Positions 11,069 to 22,100 of a DNA stretch of 64,000 nucleotides are shown here, in pieces. Made by a program: the position numbers and the translations under genes. The notes below the pieces were generated by a model. That model did no database searches. It had not been told where the DNA came from and saw nothing but the letters and a program-made list of their open reading frames with translations. The first letter of the stretch is position 1, and every line of letters starts with the position of its first letter. The stretch covers positions 212,615,982-212,679,981 of the forward strand of contig CP136063.1 of NCBI GenBank assembly GCA_032622095.1. Reading direction: 5' to 3'. This DNA is from Siphonodentalium dalli. Its lineage: Eukaryota; Mollusca; Scaphopoda; Gadilida; Siphonodentaliidae.

Positions 11069-11536
11069 TATAGCTACACCAACCTCACATACACACACAC
11101 GAACACACACGCATATAAACACACATGCACATATATGTTTAGTTGCCAACCAAATCCCCCAACGAGTGGCTATATATAAAAACAAGCCGTTTGGTTGGTA
11201 AAATTGCAACATACAATCGCACAAGTCATCGATTGAAAAAATGAGTTATTCCAAAAAAAAATTCTAGTGCCTCCATGATTGCAATTTCTGGCTCCAAAGA
11301 CTGTCGGTGTTACAACTTTCAAAAAATTGGGTCACCAGCGCCCCTATATACCCCCATTGTTTCTGAACTTGGGATCCTTCATATGATCATATCAACAAAA
11401 AACCTGATTAGCAATTAACTGTGGTGTAATATTGATGGAAGTTCTGTACGTACTCTATCGGAAGGTCGATTACACTTCTTATATATTACGATACGATGTA
11501 GAGAGTGCTGTTGGAACAGAAAATGCCACTGTACTT

Positions 11537-11947
11537 AAGGAGGAGGTCAAGTTACCAATTTTGAATGGGCATTTCCATGCAAATCTCCGCAGCAAAAGTT
11601 ACAGAGTTGCAAATATTTCTGGGCGTGACTTTGCGGTATTGAAAACAATACATATTTATTTGGCGGGTCGGCTTGGAATATATTCCATTAGAAAGTTCGT
11701 GTAATTTAAAAAAAAAATTATTTAGATTTTTTGAAACTAGGTCAAGTGTTGTAATTCCAGTAAAAAATTATCATTAATTAATTTATGTAAAAGATTGGCA
11801 ATTTACCAAGCGCAGCCGCCAGTTAAATGTTATGTCTTTAATGATATGGCTGCTTTACTGCCCAGACAACTGCTTCATATATAACTTTTGCTGCGGAAAT
11901 TTTCATGGAAATCCCCATTCAAACTTGGTCACTTGACCTCCCCTGAG
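11537..11947. repeat. Palindrome a inside S1
   Basis: The left-arm block GGAGGTCAAGTTACCAATTT...TTTCCATG...CCGCAGCAAAAGTTA (11541-11606) recurs in reverse complement at 11882-11941. Weaker pairing continues inward to the CTGGCGGCTGCGCTTGGTAA-type block near 11800. A similar structure is present at the matching place in S2, S3 and S4. Confidence 0.75.
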
Positions 11948-12511
11948 GACTTTGGAAAAAATACATAAATAATAAACAACATTTAACTGTATTCAATTGT
12001 GCCCGCCTGCTAAATAAGTTAGATAAAACAACATAATTGATACTTTTGACACCCGAAATAACGTATCCCAATTTTAAGACTGAAATTTCATGTTTCCTCA
12101 ATATAAACATGTGTCATAAATTGGCCCAATAAAACATCTCATGGATATCTTGCAACCAGACAAGACGGCAGGGAGATCACAACACAGGGATGATCTTGAT
12201 TAGATTAGTCTGCCTGACACAGGCAACCAACCACCCCTTTGATTGGATTAGGTGACTAGGAAAGTATGCATGTCCACTAGAAGTGATCACTTTACAACAA
12301 TATGATACACACTTTTGACCATGGCCCTCTGACTGAGCTGACACTTTTCAATCACTGTTGACACATTTGAAAATCGAGATTCCATATAACGTCGAGGGAA
12401 AAGGTGAAGACCGTGAAGTTCTCGATTCTTTCGGACAGGTCGCCCCAGTCCTCGACCCTATATACGGCGCTAGTGCTGATTCTATTCAATTATTAGAATC
12501 GCCTCATTGGT

Positions 12512-13075
12512 TCCATTGACCTATTAAGTGTTATCTGGACAAGCACAAATTACTACTAAATAAAACAAAATATCAACAAAGTAAGCCTTGATATTTTCTT
12601 ATAGATATATAATAAACATGATTGGTATAAATTTACCTTTGGTAAGCATGGCATAATCCAAGAAATCTCAATGTTTACACATTGTTTCCTAGAATGACAC
12701 ACATAAATTGTGAATCCCCCCAAAAAATCCCAAGGAAAGACATCACATGTTTCGTCAAATCTGGGGGTTTCAAGTTTATAAGGCAATGAAACCAGGGGTA
12801 ATTTTCACCTTTGGACCAATGACATGGCCTGATGCTTTCCCATGTGACATTTGACCTGGTCACTGCCTAATGACATCACATTCATCAGCTGTTACACCAC
12901 ATGTTCAAGATGGGAGTCCTTTTTTGGAATTGGATGATGTTTTTATTTTAGATTATGCTGTGCTTACCAAGGTAAATTTATACCAGTCATGGCTATTATA
13001 CATCCATAAGAAAATATGAAGGCTTATTTTGTTGATATTTTGTGTTATTTGGTAGTAATTTTTGTTGGTTTAGAT
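12512..13075. repeat. Palindrome b inside S1
   Basis: The left arm (12512-12660) and right arm (about 12950-13075) are reverse complements at roughly 85% by eye. They share TTACTACTAAATAAAACA-type, CAAAATATCAACAAAGTAAG-type and GGTATAAATTTACCTTTGGT-type blocks. In S2-S4 the arms extend further to CCATTGACCT/AGGTCAATGG. The loop is about 290 bp. Confidence 0.8.
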
Positions 13076-13083
13076 AACACTCA

Positions 13084-13126
13084 GCCGCTAAAATGGCTAG
13101 TTTGGTATACTTGTCATTTTAGCGGC
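13084..13126. repeat. Perfect small hairpin in S1
   Basis: The arms GCCGCTAAAATG (13084-13095) and CATTTTAGCGGC (13115-13126) flank a 19-base loop. They are conserved in S3 and S4. S2 has one mismatch in the right arm. Confidence 0.85.
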
Positions 13127-13428
13127 GTAGTGTCTACCCGGTCGAGCTGCAGGGACTAAATGTCGTCGAAGTGGGTTTACGCGAAATAACATATTATAAT
13201 AGTCTGCAAAACAACTGTCATCAACAATTACATGTGAAATAGATATATCTTGTTCGTATTTGCATTATTAATAACTCACCAATAACGAAATTTCCCATAT
13301 TGAAACAATTGTTATGTAATACGCGATCAGCGATGTTTTAGAATAATTTCACCGGGGAGTGGGGACTGCCACTTGACCAATTGGTTCCGATAAATATACG
13401 GCGCGCTGCAGAGAGAGAGAGAGATATC

Positions 13429-13434
13429 TTTATT
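13429..13434 (-). promoter_or_regulatory. Poly(A) signal of E1
   Basis: AATAAA on the minus strand, 239 nt past the stop codon and just before the GATATC(TC)n terminus. The same hexamer is in E2 and E3. Confidence 0.6.
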
Positions 13435-13672
13435 ACCTCCAAGTATAGGAGAGATCGATACACATGACATATAAATACAGTTGGAGTAAAGTGGGCTCCC
13501 CTGACCAATGTGGTGGGCCGTTATGTACAAGTATGGAGAGGTGTTGGAAACCACGAGAGTGAAGCATATATGCATTTGAATGTTCACAACAGCTTTTGTT
13601 GCAGGAAAATCTGATTTGTCCAACAGATATGACAGTTAGTCGTTACAACATGCGTGGGTGTTGAGAAGATAA

Positions 13673-16600
13673 TTACAATGGACGAGACACGGGTTGCTGT
13701 ACGCCATTCCTTATCATTGTGCTGAGAACGTACAGGAACTTCGCAGAATATAGTACTAGTTCCTTGAGGCAGTGAGATATGTGTTCTGTTAGGGTTTCCA
13801 GAGAACGTCCGAGGAGGGTTGCTACCAGGTCATCTCTGGCTAACGACGCAAGGTGAAAATATTCGGGTATGCCGAAACGAGAGATAATCCTTTCCCAAAA
13901 AGAGTTTATAATAATGAGTGCGGCTGGAGAAGAGCACACGAACATGGCGTGGTCGATTTCGTTCGAGTACACTTCGCTGCAGAGATGACACACTAAATTG
14001 TTGGCATAGGTAGTCCTGTTGAGAAGCAGTACTAAGTTTTTGAGATATTTCAACATGTGAGCGTTTCCATGGAGAAGTTTCCAGACTGCCCAGTTTGATA
14101 GGGGATTAGGGTGAACTTTCCACAGAATTCGCAAGGATGGATCGGACGAAACTTTGGTCTGCCACGAGGAAATGAACGTTCCCCTGACAGCTGCTTTCAC
14201 AAGAGTTATCCACGTTGACAGTTTTGGGAAGACCCCAATGTCCAGGTAGTCGTTCAAATAGTTCAAAAGATCGTATTTGGCTAATATGGAGAACATTTCC
14301 TGTACAAAACCACTGGAGCGACTGTATAGTCTGTAGAGGTGTGCTTTCAGGACAAACAGTCGTAATGGTAATTGATGGCCGAACGGTAGATGGATAAGAC
14401 GTCCCATAAAGCAAAGTTTTTTGATATGCAGTTGATATTCAATTGGTAGAAATCCAAGAAGACCTAGCGATAGCCTAGTTGACTCTCGTTTTGGGAGGGA
14501 TTGTGCGTATTTGAGACATGTTCTGGCGGCTTTGTTCATAATGGTGATGGCGGAACTTTGATAAAAAGGAACCACCTCGACACCGTAGAGAGTTCTCTGT
14601 AGAACAACAGTTTTGAGGACATTTGTCATGGTGATGGGTGTAGTGGATTTCATAAGTTTGTTACCCATGATATTGAAAAAGTTGTTCCTCAGTTTTGTCG
14701 ACACAGAAGAGGCGGAATTGACCTGCTTCGCAAACTTGTCCTGAATTAAACCAAGATGGGCACATTCTGTAACTTCCTTAATAGTTTGATTGCCCAACCT
14801 CCATATCCTTCCCGAGCGGTCATATGAGTTTTTATTCTCGTTGAATACAACAATTTTGCTCTTCGTGGAGGAGAATTCGAATTGCCACCGCCTGCTATAT
14901 TTCACACATATGTTCAACAAGGATTCTAGACCGGATTTCGATAGCGACAGAAGAGCGATGTCGTCGGCAGTAGTAGGAGCGCCACATGGGATATTGCAGA
15001 TTCTTAGTCCGTATGTAGAAGTTGCTAGTTCGTTAAGTAGTTCGTCTATGAAGACGAGATAGCAGAGAGGTGACAGAACGCCACCTTGTCGAGTAGATTG
15101 CAGTATTTTGAAACTTTGCGACATGCGGCCGTCATATAGTACTTTGATAGTCACATCCGAATGGATGTTCTCCAACAAACTGACAAAGTGTGGCGAAAAT
15201 CCGAGCTGAATGAATTTGTACAGGAGGCCAGTGCCATACTTTATCAAAGGCTTTCTTGGAGTCAAGGAAGGCAACATATAAATTGGAGTTATTGTCTTTG
15301 GCATATGATACGATTCCGTGAGAATGAATGACGTCATCGAACAGCTGATACCTTTCTGAAAACCCATTTGTTGTGCATTCGGAAATCGTTTCATTTGGTG
15401 GCTTTGAAGAAGACGGCTCAACAGAATGGTCTCGAATAGTTTGTATAGGACCGATAGAAGTGTTATAGCACGGTAACTATCAGGAGATGTCGGTGGTTTA
15501 GGCGGTCCTTTGTATAACGGAATGACTATTCCTTCTTTCATCGTTGGTGGAATCCACCCCATGCGGAATATACCGTCATATAGTCTCTTGATGCATTCTA
15601 TGAAGGAAGTCGGAGCGTGCAACAAATGTTCATTCAATAAGTCATCTGCTCCACCCGCTTTGTTCTTTTTCAGTTTCCTCACATGAAGAACGATTTCGGT
15701 GAGTTCGACTGGTTGACACTGTGGGCAGTTCGGTTGCACGGGATCTTTAGCAATAGAAACACAGCTAACAACTTCTCTGGTAACGTGGTCCTCAAACTCT
15801 GGCTCAGAGTGGGGTGGTGGATTGAACAGTTCTCTGAAGTACTCAGACCAGCCAGAAAGTGTTTCATCTGCGTCACGTGTCAGAGACCCATTGAATTCCA
15901 TAACCGATCCGATTTGAGAGACATGCGAACGGTTTCGGTTGATAGACCGCCAGAAGGACGTTTGGTTGGAGGCAGCGTCGCGCTCAAGTTTGTTTTGTTG
16001 ATCGGATAGGTACGCATTGAACGCAGAGCGATGGGCTTTCCTAAAAGTCCTTTTAGCGTCTTTATACTGAACATACGTGGAGGAGGTAAATACTCGTGGG
16101 CGACCAGCAAGCGACCACAATTTGTATTTTGACTTGCAATCAGAGCTCAGACTGCTGAGTTGTTTATTCCAGTATGGTTTCAAGTGTGCGTGGTAGGACA
16201 TTGGAGGGATAGTCTTTTCTGCGCTATCAATTAAAATGTCGACACAATTGCGATAATACGAATCAAGGTCATTTTTGTTGTTTATCTCTTTGGTCAGTAA
16301 CGGTTTGCACAGGGAAGTTAGATTGTCTTGATAAGACTTCATGTATTCACATTTCCAGCGATATTTTTTCCTCGTGTAATTTGACGGTGGTTTTAGTGTA
16401 GGAGCTACATCTATACAACAGAACACTGGTCTGTGGTTTGAACTATTAGTTGCTGCATCTTCTGTGACATGAGTTTTAGATACACAATTAACCATCATGT
16501 CGGAGATGACAATGTGATCGAGCAGCGAATGAGTCGCGCCGTCATAGTAAGGGACGTATGAGAAGTCACTGCCAGTACAAGATGATAATGTAGTGAGTGA

Positions 16601-17170
16601 TGTCAGGTTGTGCAGTTCGAAGAAGGCATCTAATGCTCTAGCACGTGGACACGTTAAACTTGAAAGTATTGTTCTATAGTTTTTCCCCAAATTCGCATTC
16701 ATATCTCCCATTAATATCACAGGACCATTCGGTTCCAGGCGTGAGGTAATGTCAGCTAAGTCTGATAAACAGTCGAGAAAATATGAAATATCGTGATTGG
16801 CACCGGGTAGATATACTTGAATCACGGCGAGAAAAGAACTATTATTCATCTTGATCTGCAGAGAGATCATTCTATCGTTTGTAGATTCAATCTCGATACA
16901 CTGGATACTTTTGTGGACCAGGATAGCTATACCGTCTTTCACAAGACAACCTCCATTCGCAGTTCGAATCGAACGACCCGGTTTCGCAATGTAAATGTAA
17001 TCATGTGAGAGAAATCCGAAGGACGACAGTGAAAATTCATCAAGCCAATGTTCAGAAATGCCGACGAACTGGAAATAGCCCGATGCCAGCATATCACTTA
17101 AATGGGAAGCACTCCCCTTGAAACCTGTCATATTCCAGGTGCATATATTCAGCTTATTTGTAATAGCCAT
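13673..17170 (-). CDS. Endonuclease/reverse transcriptase polyprotein, E1
   Basis: A 1165-aa frame. Residues about 8-252 are an APE-type endonuclease: WN at 12-13, SEHW with Glu40, GDMNAN at 155-160, LDH at 217-219, SNHRPV at 244-249. A linker follows (about 253-495). The reverse transcriptase spans about 497-775, with fingers KKNKAGGADD and PLYKGPP, motif B QGGVLSP (695-701) and motif C TADD (734-737). A Cys/His knuckle CX2CX9HX4C lies at about 1061-1078. The enzyme would nick chromosomal DNA and copy its own RNA there. The start is supported by an in-frame TAG at 17195-17197, 27 nt upstream. The frame is open, but residues about 620-646 are out of register: compared with E2/E3 it lacks 1 nt near 15311 and 2 nt near 15233, so motif A (FLDSKKAFD in the others) is replaced by unrelated residues. 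Probably catalytically dead. Confidence 0.9.
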   Translation of the reverse strand: MAITNKLNICTWNMTGFKGSASHLSDMLASGYFQFVGISEHWLDEFSLSSFGFLSHDYIYIAKPGRSIRTANGGCLVKDGIAILVHKSIQCIEIESTNDRMISLQIKMNNSSFLAVIQVYLPGANHDISYFLDCLSDLADITSRLEPNGPVILMGDMNANLGKNYRTILSSLTCPRARALDAFFELHNLTSLTTLSSCTGSDFSYVPYYDGATHSLLDHIVISDMMVNCVSKTHVTEDAATNSSNHRPVFCCIDVAPTLKPPSNYTRKKYRWKCEYMKSYQDNLTSLCKPLLTKEINNKNDLDSYYRNCVDILIDSAEKTIPPMSYHAHLKPYWNKQLSSLSSDCKSKYKLWSLAGRPRVFTSSTYVQYKDAKRTFRKAHRSAFNAYLSDQQNKLERDAASNQTSFWRSINRNRSHVSQIGSVMEFNGSLTRDADETLSGWSEYFRELFNPPPHSEPEFEDHVTREVVSCVSIAKDPVQPNCPQCQPVELTEIVLHVRKLKKNKAGGADDLLNEHLLHAPTSFIECIKRLYDGIFRMGWIPPTMKEGIVIPLYKGPPKPPTSPDSYRAITLLSVLYKLFETILLSRLLQSHQMKRFPNAQQMGFQKGISCSMTSFILTESYHMPKTITPIYMLPSLTPRKPLIKYGTGLLYKFIQLGFSPHFVSLLENIHSDVTIKVLYDGRMSQSFKILQSTRQGGVLSPLCYLVFIDELLNELATSTYGLRICNIPCGAPTTADDIALLSLSKSGLESLLNICVKYSRRWQFEFSSTKSKIVVFNENKNSYDRSGRIWRLGNQTIKEVTECAHLGLIQDKFAKQVNSASSVSTKLRNNFFNIMGNKLMKSTTPITMTNVLKTVVLQRTLYGVEVVPFYQSSAITIMNKAARTCLKYAQSLPKRESTRLSLGLLGFLPIEYQLHIKKLCFMGRLIHLPFGHQLPLRLFVLKAHLYRLYSRSSGFVQEMFSILAKYDLLNYLNDYLDIGVFPKLSTWITLVKAAVRGTFISSWQTKVSSDPSLRILWKVHPNPLSNWAVWKLLHGNAHMLKYLKNLVLLLNRTTYANNLVCHLCSEVYSNEIDHAMFVCSSPAALIIINSFWERIISRFGIPEYFHLASLARDDLVATLLGRSLETLTEHISHCLKELVLYSAKFLYVLSTMIRNGVQQPVSRPL

Positions 17171-17173
17171 TGT

Positions 17174-19186
17174 AAAAACCTGATTAGCAATTAACTATGG
17201 TGTAATATTGATGGAAGTTGTGTACGTACTCTATCGGAAGGTCGATTACACTTCTTATATATTACGATACGATGTAGAGAGTGCTGTTGGAACAGAAAAT
17301 GCCACTGTACTTAAGGAGGAGGTCAAGTTACCAATTTTGAATGGGCATTTCCATGCAAATCTCCGCAGCAAAAGTTACAGAGTTGCAAATATTTCTGGGC
17401 GTGACTTTGCGGTATTGAAAACAATACATATTAATTTGGCGGGTCGGCTTGGAATATATTCCATTAGAAAGTTGGTGTAATTTAAAAAAAAATTATTTTG
17501 ATTTTTTGAAACTAGGTCAAGTGTTGTAATTCCAGTAAAAAATTATCATTAATTAATTTATGTAAAAGATTGGCAATTTACCAAGCGCAGCCGCCAGTTA
17601 AATGTTATGTCTTTAATGATATGGCTGCTTTACTGCCCAGACAACTGCTTCATATATAACTTTTGCTGCGGAAATTTTCATGGAAATCCCCATTCAAACT
17701 TGGTCACTTGACCTCCCCCTGAGGACTTTGGAAAAAATACATAAATAATAAACAACATTTAACTGTATTCAATTGTGCCCGCCTGCTAAATAAGTTAGAT
17801 AAAACAACATAATTGATACTTTTGACACCCGAAATAACGTATCCCAATTTTAAGACTGAAATTTCATGTTTCCTCAATATAAACATGTGTCATAAATTGG
17901 CCCAATAAAACATCTCATGGATATCTTGCAACCAGACAAGACGGCAGGGAGATCACAACACAGGGATTATCTTGATTAGATTAGTCTGCCTGACACAGGC
18001 AACCAACCACCCCTTTGATTGGATTAGGTGACTAGGAAAGTATGCATGTCCACTAGAAGTGATCACTTTACAACAATATGATACACACTTTTGACCATGG
18101 CCCTCTGACTGAGCTGACACTTTTCAATCACTGTTGACACATTTGAAAATCGAGATTCCATATAACGTCGAGGGAACAGGTGAAGACCGTGAAGTTCTCG
18201 ATTCTTTCGGACAGGTCGCCCCAGTCCTCGACCCTATATACGGCGCTAGTGCTGATTCTATTCAATTATTAGAATCGCCTCATTGGTTCCATTGACCTAT
18301 TAAGTGTTATCTGGACAAGCACAAATTACTACTAAATAAAACAAAATATCAACAAAGTAAGCCTTGATATTTGCTTATAGATATATAATAAACATGATGG
18401 TATAAATTTACCTTTGGTAAGCATGGCATAATCCAAGAAATCTCAATGTTTACACATTGTTTCCTAGAATGACACACATAAATTGTGAATCCCCCCAACA
18501 AATCCCAAGGAAAGACATCACATGTTTTGTCAAATCTGGGGGTTTCAAGTTTATAAGGCAATGAAACCAGGGGTATTTTTCACCTTTGGACCAATGACAT
18601 GGCCTGATGCTTTCCCATGTGACATTTGACCTGATCACTGCATAATGACATCACATTCATCAGCTGTTACACCACATGTTCAAGATGGGAGTCCTTTTTT
18701 GGAATTGGATGATGTTTTTATTTTAGATTATGCTGTGCTAACCAAGGTAAATTTATACCAGTCATGGTTATTATACATCCATAAGAAAATATCAAGGCTT
18801 ATTTTGTTGATATTTTGTGTTATTTGGTAGTAATTTTTGTTGGTTTAGATAACACTCAGCAGGTCAATGGAGAGATCAGCCGCTAAAATGGCTAGTTTGG
18901 TATACTTGTCATTTTAGCAGCGTAGTGTCTACCCGGTCGAGCTGCAGGGACTAAAAGTGGGTTTACGCGAAATAACATATTATAATAGTCTGCAAAACAA
19001 CTGTCATCAACAATTACATGTGAAATAGATATATCTTGTTCGTATTTGCATTATTAATAACGAAATTTCCCATATTGAAACAATTGTTATGTAATACGCG
19101 ATCAGCGATGTTTTAGAATAATTTCACCGGGGAGTGGGGACTGCCACTTGACCAATTGGTTCCGATAAATATACGGCGCGCTGCAG
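17174..19186 (-). repeat. Array spacer S2
   Basis: Same 2.0 kb unit as S1, between E1 and E2. Private differences include AAAATATCAAGGC where others have AAAATATGAAGGC, loss of about 10 bp after GGGACTAAA (near 18955) and loss of CTCACCAATAA near 19060. It shares ATTCTATTCAATTA with S1, against ATTCTATTCGATTA in S3/S4. Confidence 0.9.
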
Positions 19187-22100
19187 AGAGAGAGATATCT
19201 TTATTACCTCCAAGTATAGGAGAGATCGATACACATGACATATAAATACAGTTGGATTAAAGTGGGCTCCCCTGACCAATGTGGTGGGCCGTTATGTACA
19301 AGTATGGAGAGGTGTTGGAAACCACGAGAGTGAAGCATATATGCATTTGAATGTTCACAACAGCTTTTGTTGCAGGAAAATCTGATTTGTCCAACAGATA
19401 TGACAGTTAGTCGTTACAACATGCGTGGGTGTTGAGAAGATAATTACAATGGACGAGACACGGGTTGCTGTTCGCCATTCCTTATCATTGTGCTGAGAAC
19501 GTACAGGAACTTCGCAGAATATAGTACTAGTTCCTTGAGGCAGTGAGATATGTGTTCTGTTAGGGTTTCCAGAGAACTTCCGAGGAGGGTTGCTACCAGG
19601 TCATCTCTGGCTAACGACGCAAGGTGAAAATATTCGGGTATGCCGAAAAAGAGTTTCTAATAATGAGTGCGGCTGGAGAAGAGCATACGAACATGGCGTG
19701 GTCGATTTCGTACACTTCGCTGCAGAGATGACACACTAAATTGTTGGCATAGGTAGTCCTGTTGAGAAGCAGTACTAAGTTTTTGAGATATTTCAACATG
19801 TGAGCGTTTCCATGGAGAAGTTTCCAGACTGCCCAGTTTGATAGGGGATTAGGGTGAACTTTCCACAGAATTCGCAAGGATGGATCGGACGAAACTTTGG
19901 TCTGCCACGAGGAAATGAACGTTCCCCTGACAGCTGCTTTCACAAGAGTTATCCACGTTGACAGTTTTGGGAAGACCCCAATGTCCAGGTAGTCGTTCAA
20001 ATAGTTCAAAAGATCGTATTTGGCTAATATGGAGAACATTTCCTGTACAAAACCACTGGAGCGACTGTATAGTCTGTAGAGGTGTGCTTTCAGGACAAAC
20101 AGTCGTAATGGTAATTGATGGCCGAACGGTAGATGGATAAGACGTCCCATAAAGCAAAGTTTTTTTATATGCAGTTGATATTCAATTGGTAGAAATCCAA
20201 GAAGACCTAGCGATAGCCTAGTTGACGCTCGTTTTGGGAGGGATTGTGCGTATTTGAGACATGTTCTGGTGGCTTTGTTCATAATGGTGATGGCGGAACT
20301 TTGATAAAAATGAACCACCTCGACACCGTAGAGAGTCTCGGTAGAACAACAGTTTTGAGGACATTTGTCATGGTGATGGGTGTAGTGGATTTCATAAATT
20401 TGTTACCCATGATATTGAAAAAGTTGTTCCTCATTTTTGTCGATACAGAAGAGGCGGAATTGACCTGCTTCGCAAACTTGTCCTGAATTAAACCAAGATG
20501 GGCACATTCTGTAACTTCCTGTATAGTTTGATTGCCCAACCTCCATATCCTTCCCGAGCGGTCATATGAGTTTTTATTCTCGTTGAATACAACAATTTTG
20601 CTCTTCGTGGATGAGAATTAGAATCGCCACCGCCTGCTATATTTCACACATATGTTCAACAAGGATTCTAGACCGGATTTCGATAGCGACAGAGGAGCGA
20701 TGTCGTCGGCAGTAGTAGGAGCGCCACATGGGATATTGCAGATTCTTAGTCCGTATGGAGAAGTTGCTAGTTCGTAATGTAGGTCGTCTATGAAGACGAG
20801 ATAGCAGAGAGGTGACAGAACGCCACCTTGTCGAGTAGATTGCAGTATTTTGAAACTTTGCGACATGCGGACGTCATATAGTACTTTGCTAGTCACATCC
20901 GAATGGATGTTCTCCAACAAACTGACAAAGTGTGGCGAAAATCCGAGCTGAATGAATTTGTACAGGAGGCCAGTGTGCCATACTTTATCAAAGGCTTTCT
21001 TGGAGTCAAGGAAGGCAACATATAAATTGGAGTTATTGTCTTTGGCATATGATACAGATTCCTTGAGAATGAATGACGTCATCGAACAGCTGATACCTTT
21101 CTGAAAACCCATTTGTTGTGCATCCGGAAATCGTTTCATTTGGTGGCTTTGAAGAAGACGGCTCAACAGAATGGACTCGAATAGTTTGTATAGGACCGAT
21201 AGAAGTGTTATAGCACGGTAACTATCAGGAGATGTCGGTGGTTTAGGCGGTCCTTTGTATAACGGAATGACTATTCCTTCTTTCATCGTTGGTGGAATCC
21301 ACCCCATGCGGAATATACCGTCATATAGTCTCTTGATGCATTCTATGAAGGAAGTCGGAGCGTGCAACAAATGTTCATTCAATAAGTCATCTGCTCCACC
21401 CGCTTTGTTCTTTTTCAGTTTCCTCACATGAAGAACGATTTCGGTGAGTTCGACTGGTTGACACTGTGGGCAGTTCGGTTGCACGGGATCTTTAGCAAGA
21501 GAAACACAGCTAACAACTTCTCTGGTAACGTGGTCCTCAAACTCTGGCTCAGAGTGGGGTGGTGGATTGAACAGTTCTCTGAAGTACTCAGACCAGCCAG
21601 AAAGTGTTTCATCTGCGTCACGTGTCAGAGACCCATTGAATTCCATAACCGATCCGATTTGAGAGACATGCGAACGGTTTCGGTTGATAGACCGCCAGAA
21701 GGACGTTTGGTTGGAGGCAGCGTCGCACTCAAGTTTGTTTTGTTGATCGGATAGGTACGCATTGAACGCAGAGCGATGAGCTTTCCTAAAAGTCCTTTTA
21801 GCGTCTTTATACTGAACATACGTGGAGGAGGTAAATTAATACTCGTGGGCGACCAGCAAGCGACCACAATTTGTATTTTGACTTGCAATCAGAGCTCAGA
21901 CTGCTGAGTTGTTTATTCCAGTATGGTTTCAAGTGTGCGTGGTAGGACATTGGAGGGATAGTCTTTTCTGCGCTATCAATTAAAATGTCGACACAATTGC
22001 GATAATACGAATCAAGGTCATTTTTGTTGTTTATTTCTTTGGTCAGTAACGGTTTGCACAGGGAAGTTAGATTGTCTTGATAAGACTTCATGTATTCACA

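Larger units (their letters stand above)
11398..13411 (-). repeat. Array spacer S1 (2.0 kb direct repeat)
   Basis: First of four near-identical segments beginning AAAAACCTGATTAGCAATTA and ending CGGCGCGCTGCAG. It is non-coding on both strands. It contains palindrome a (11537-11947), palindrome b (12512-13075) and a perfect 12-bp-arm hairpin (13084-13126). S1 is the most divergent copy: private bases include GAAGTTCTG instead of GAAGTTGTG near the left end, and it lacks a 20-bp piece between two CAGC motifs near 13083. Like the other S copies it flanks a retroelement body directly, as an LTR would. Confidence 0.9.
13412..17173 (-). mobile_element. Non-LTR-type retroelement body E1
   Basis: Read on the minus strand: start codon at 17170, a 1165-codon frame, a 260-bp 3' UTR, AATAAA at 13429-13434, then GATATC and a (TC)n run that abuts the S1 border CTGCAG. 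It is flanked by S2 upstream and S1 downstream, both non-coding. The poly(A) signal lies within about 20 nt of the element end and the tail is (TC)n rather than poly(A), as some non-LTR clades end in short tandem repeats. The clade was not assigned. Confidence 0.85.

Noticed and set aside
10751-11179. Arg/Glu-rich and Ser/Leu-rich frames
   Set aside because: Pure translation of GA microsatellites.
11432-11704. 90-codon plus-strand frame in S1, S2 and S4
   Set aside because: It overlaps an arm of palindrome a, is interrupted in S3 by a stop and a deletion, and has no recognisable domain.
11919-12110. 60-63-codon minus frame repeated in every S as a possible ORF1
   Set aside because: Too short, no RNA-binding motif, partly inside a palindrome arm. 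Conservation follows from recent duplication.
15683-16009. 108-codon plus-strand frame repeated in all three E copies (also 21428-21754, 27168-27494)
   Set aside because: It lies antisense to the linker/RT coding region and is conserved only because the repeat is. No start context or domain.
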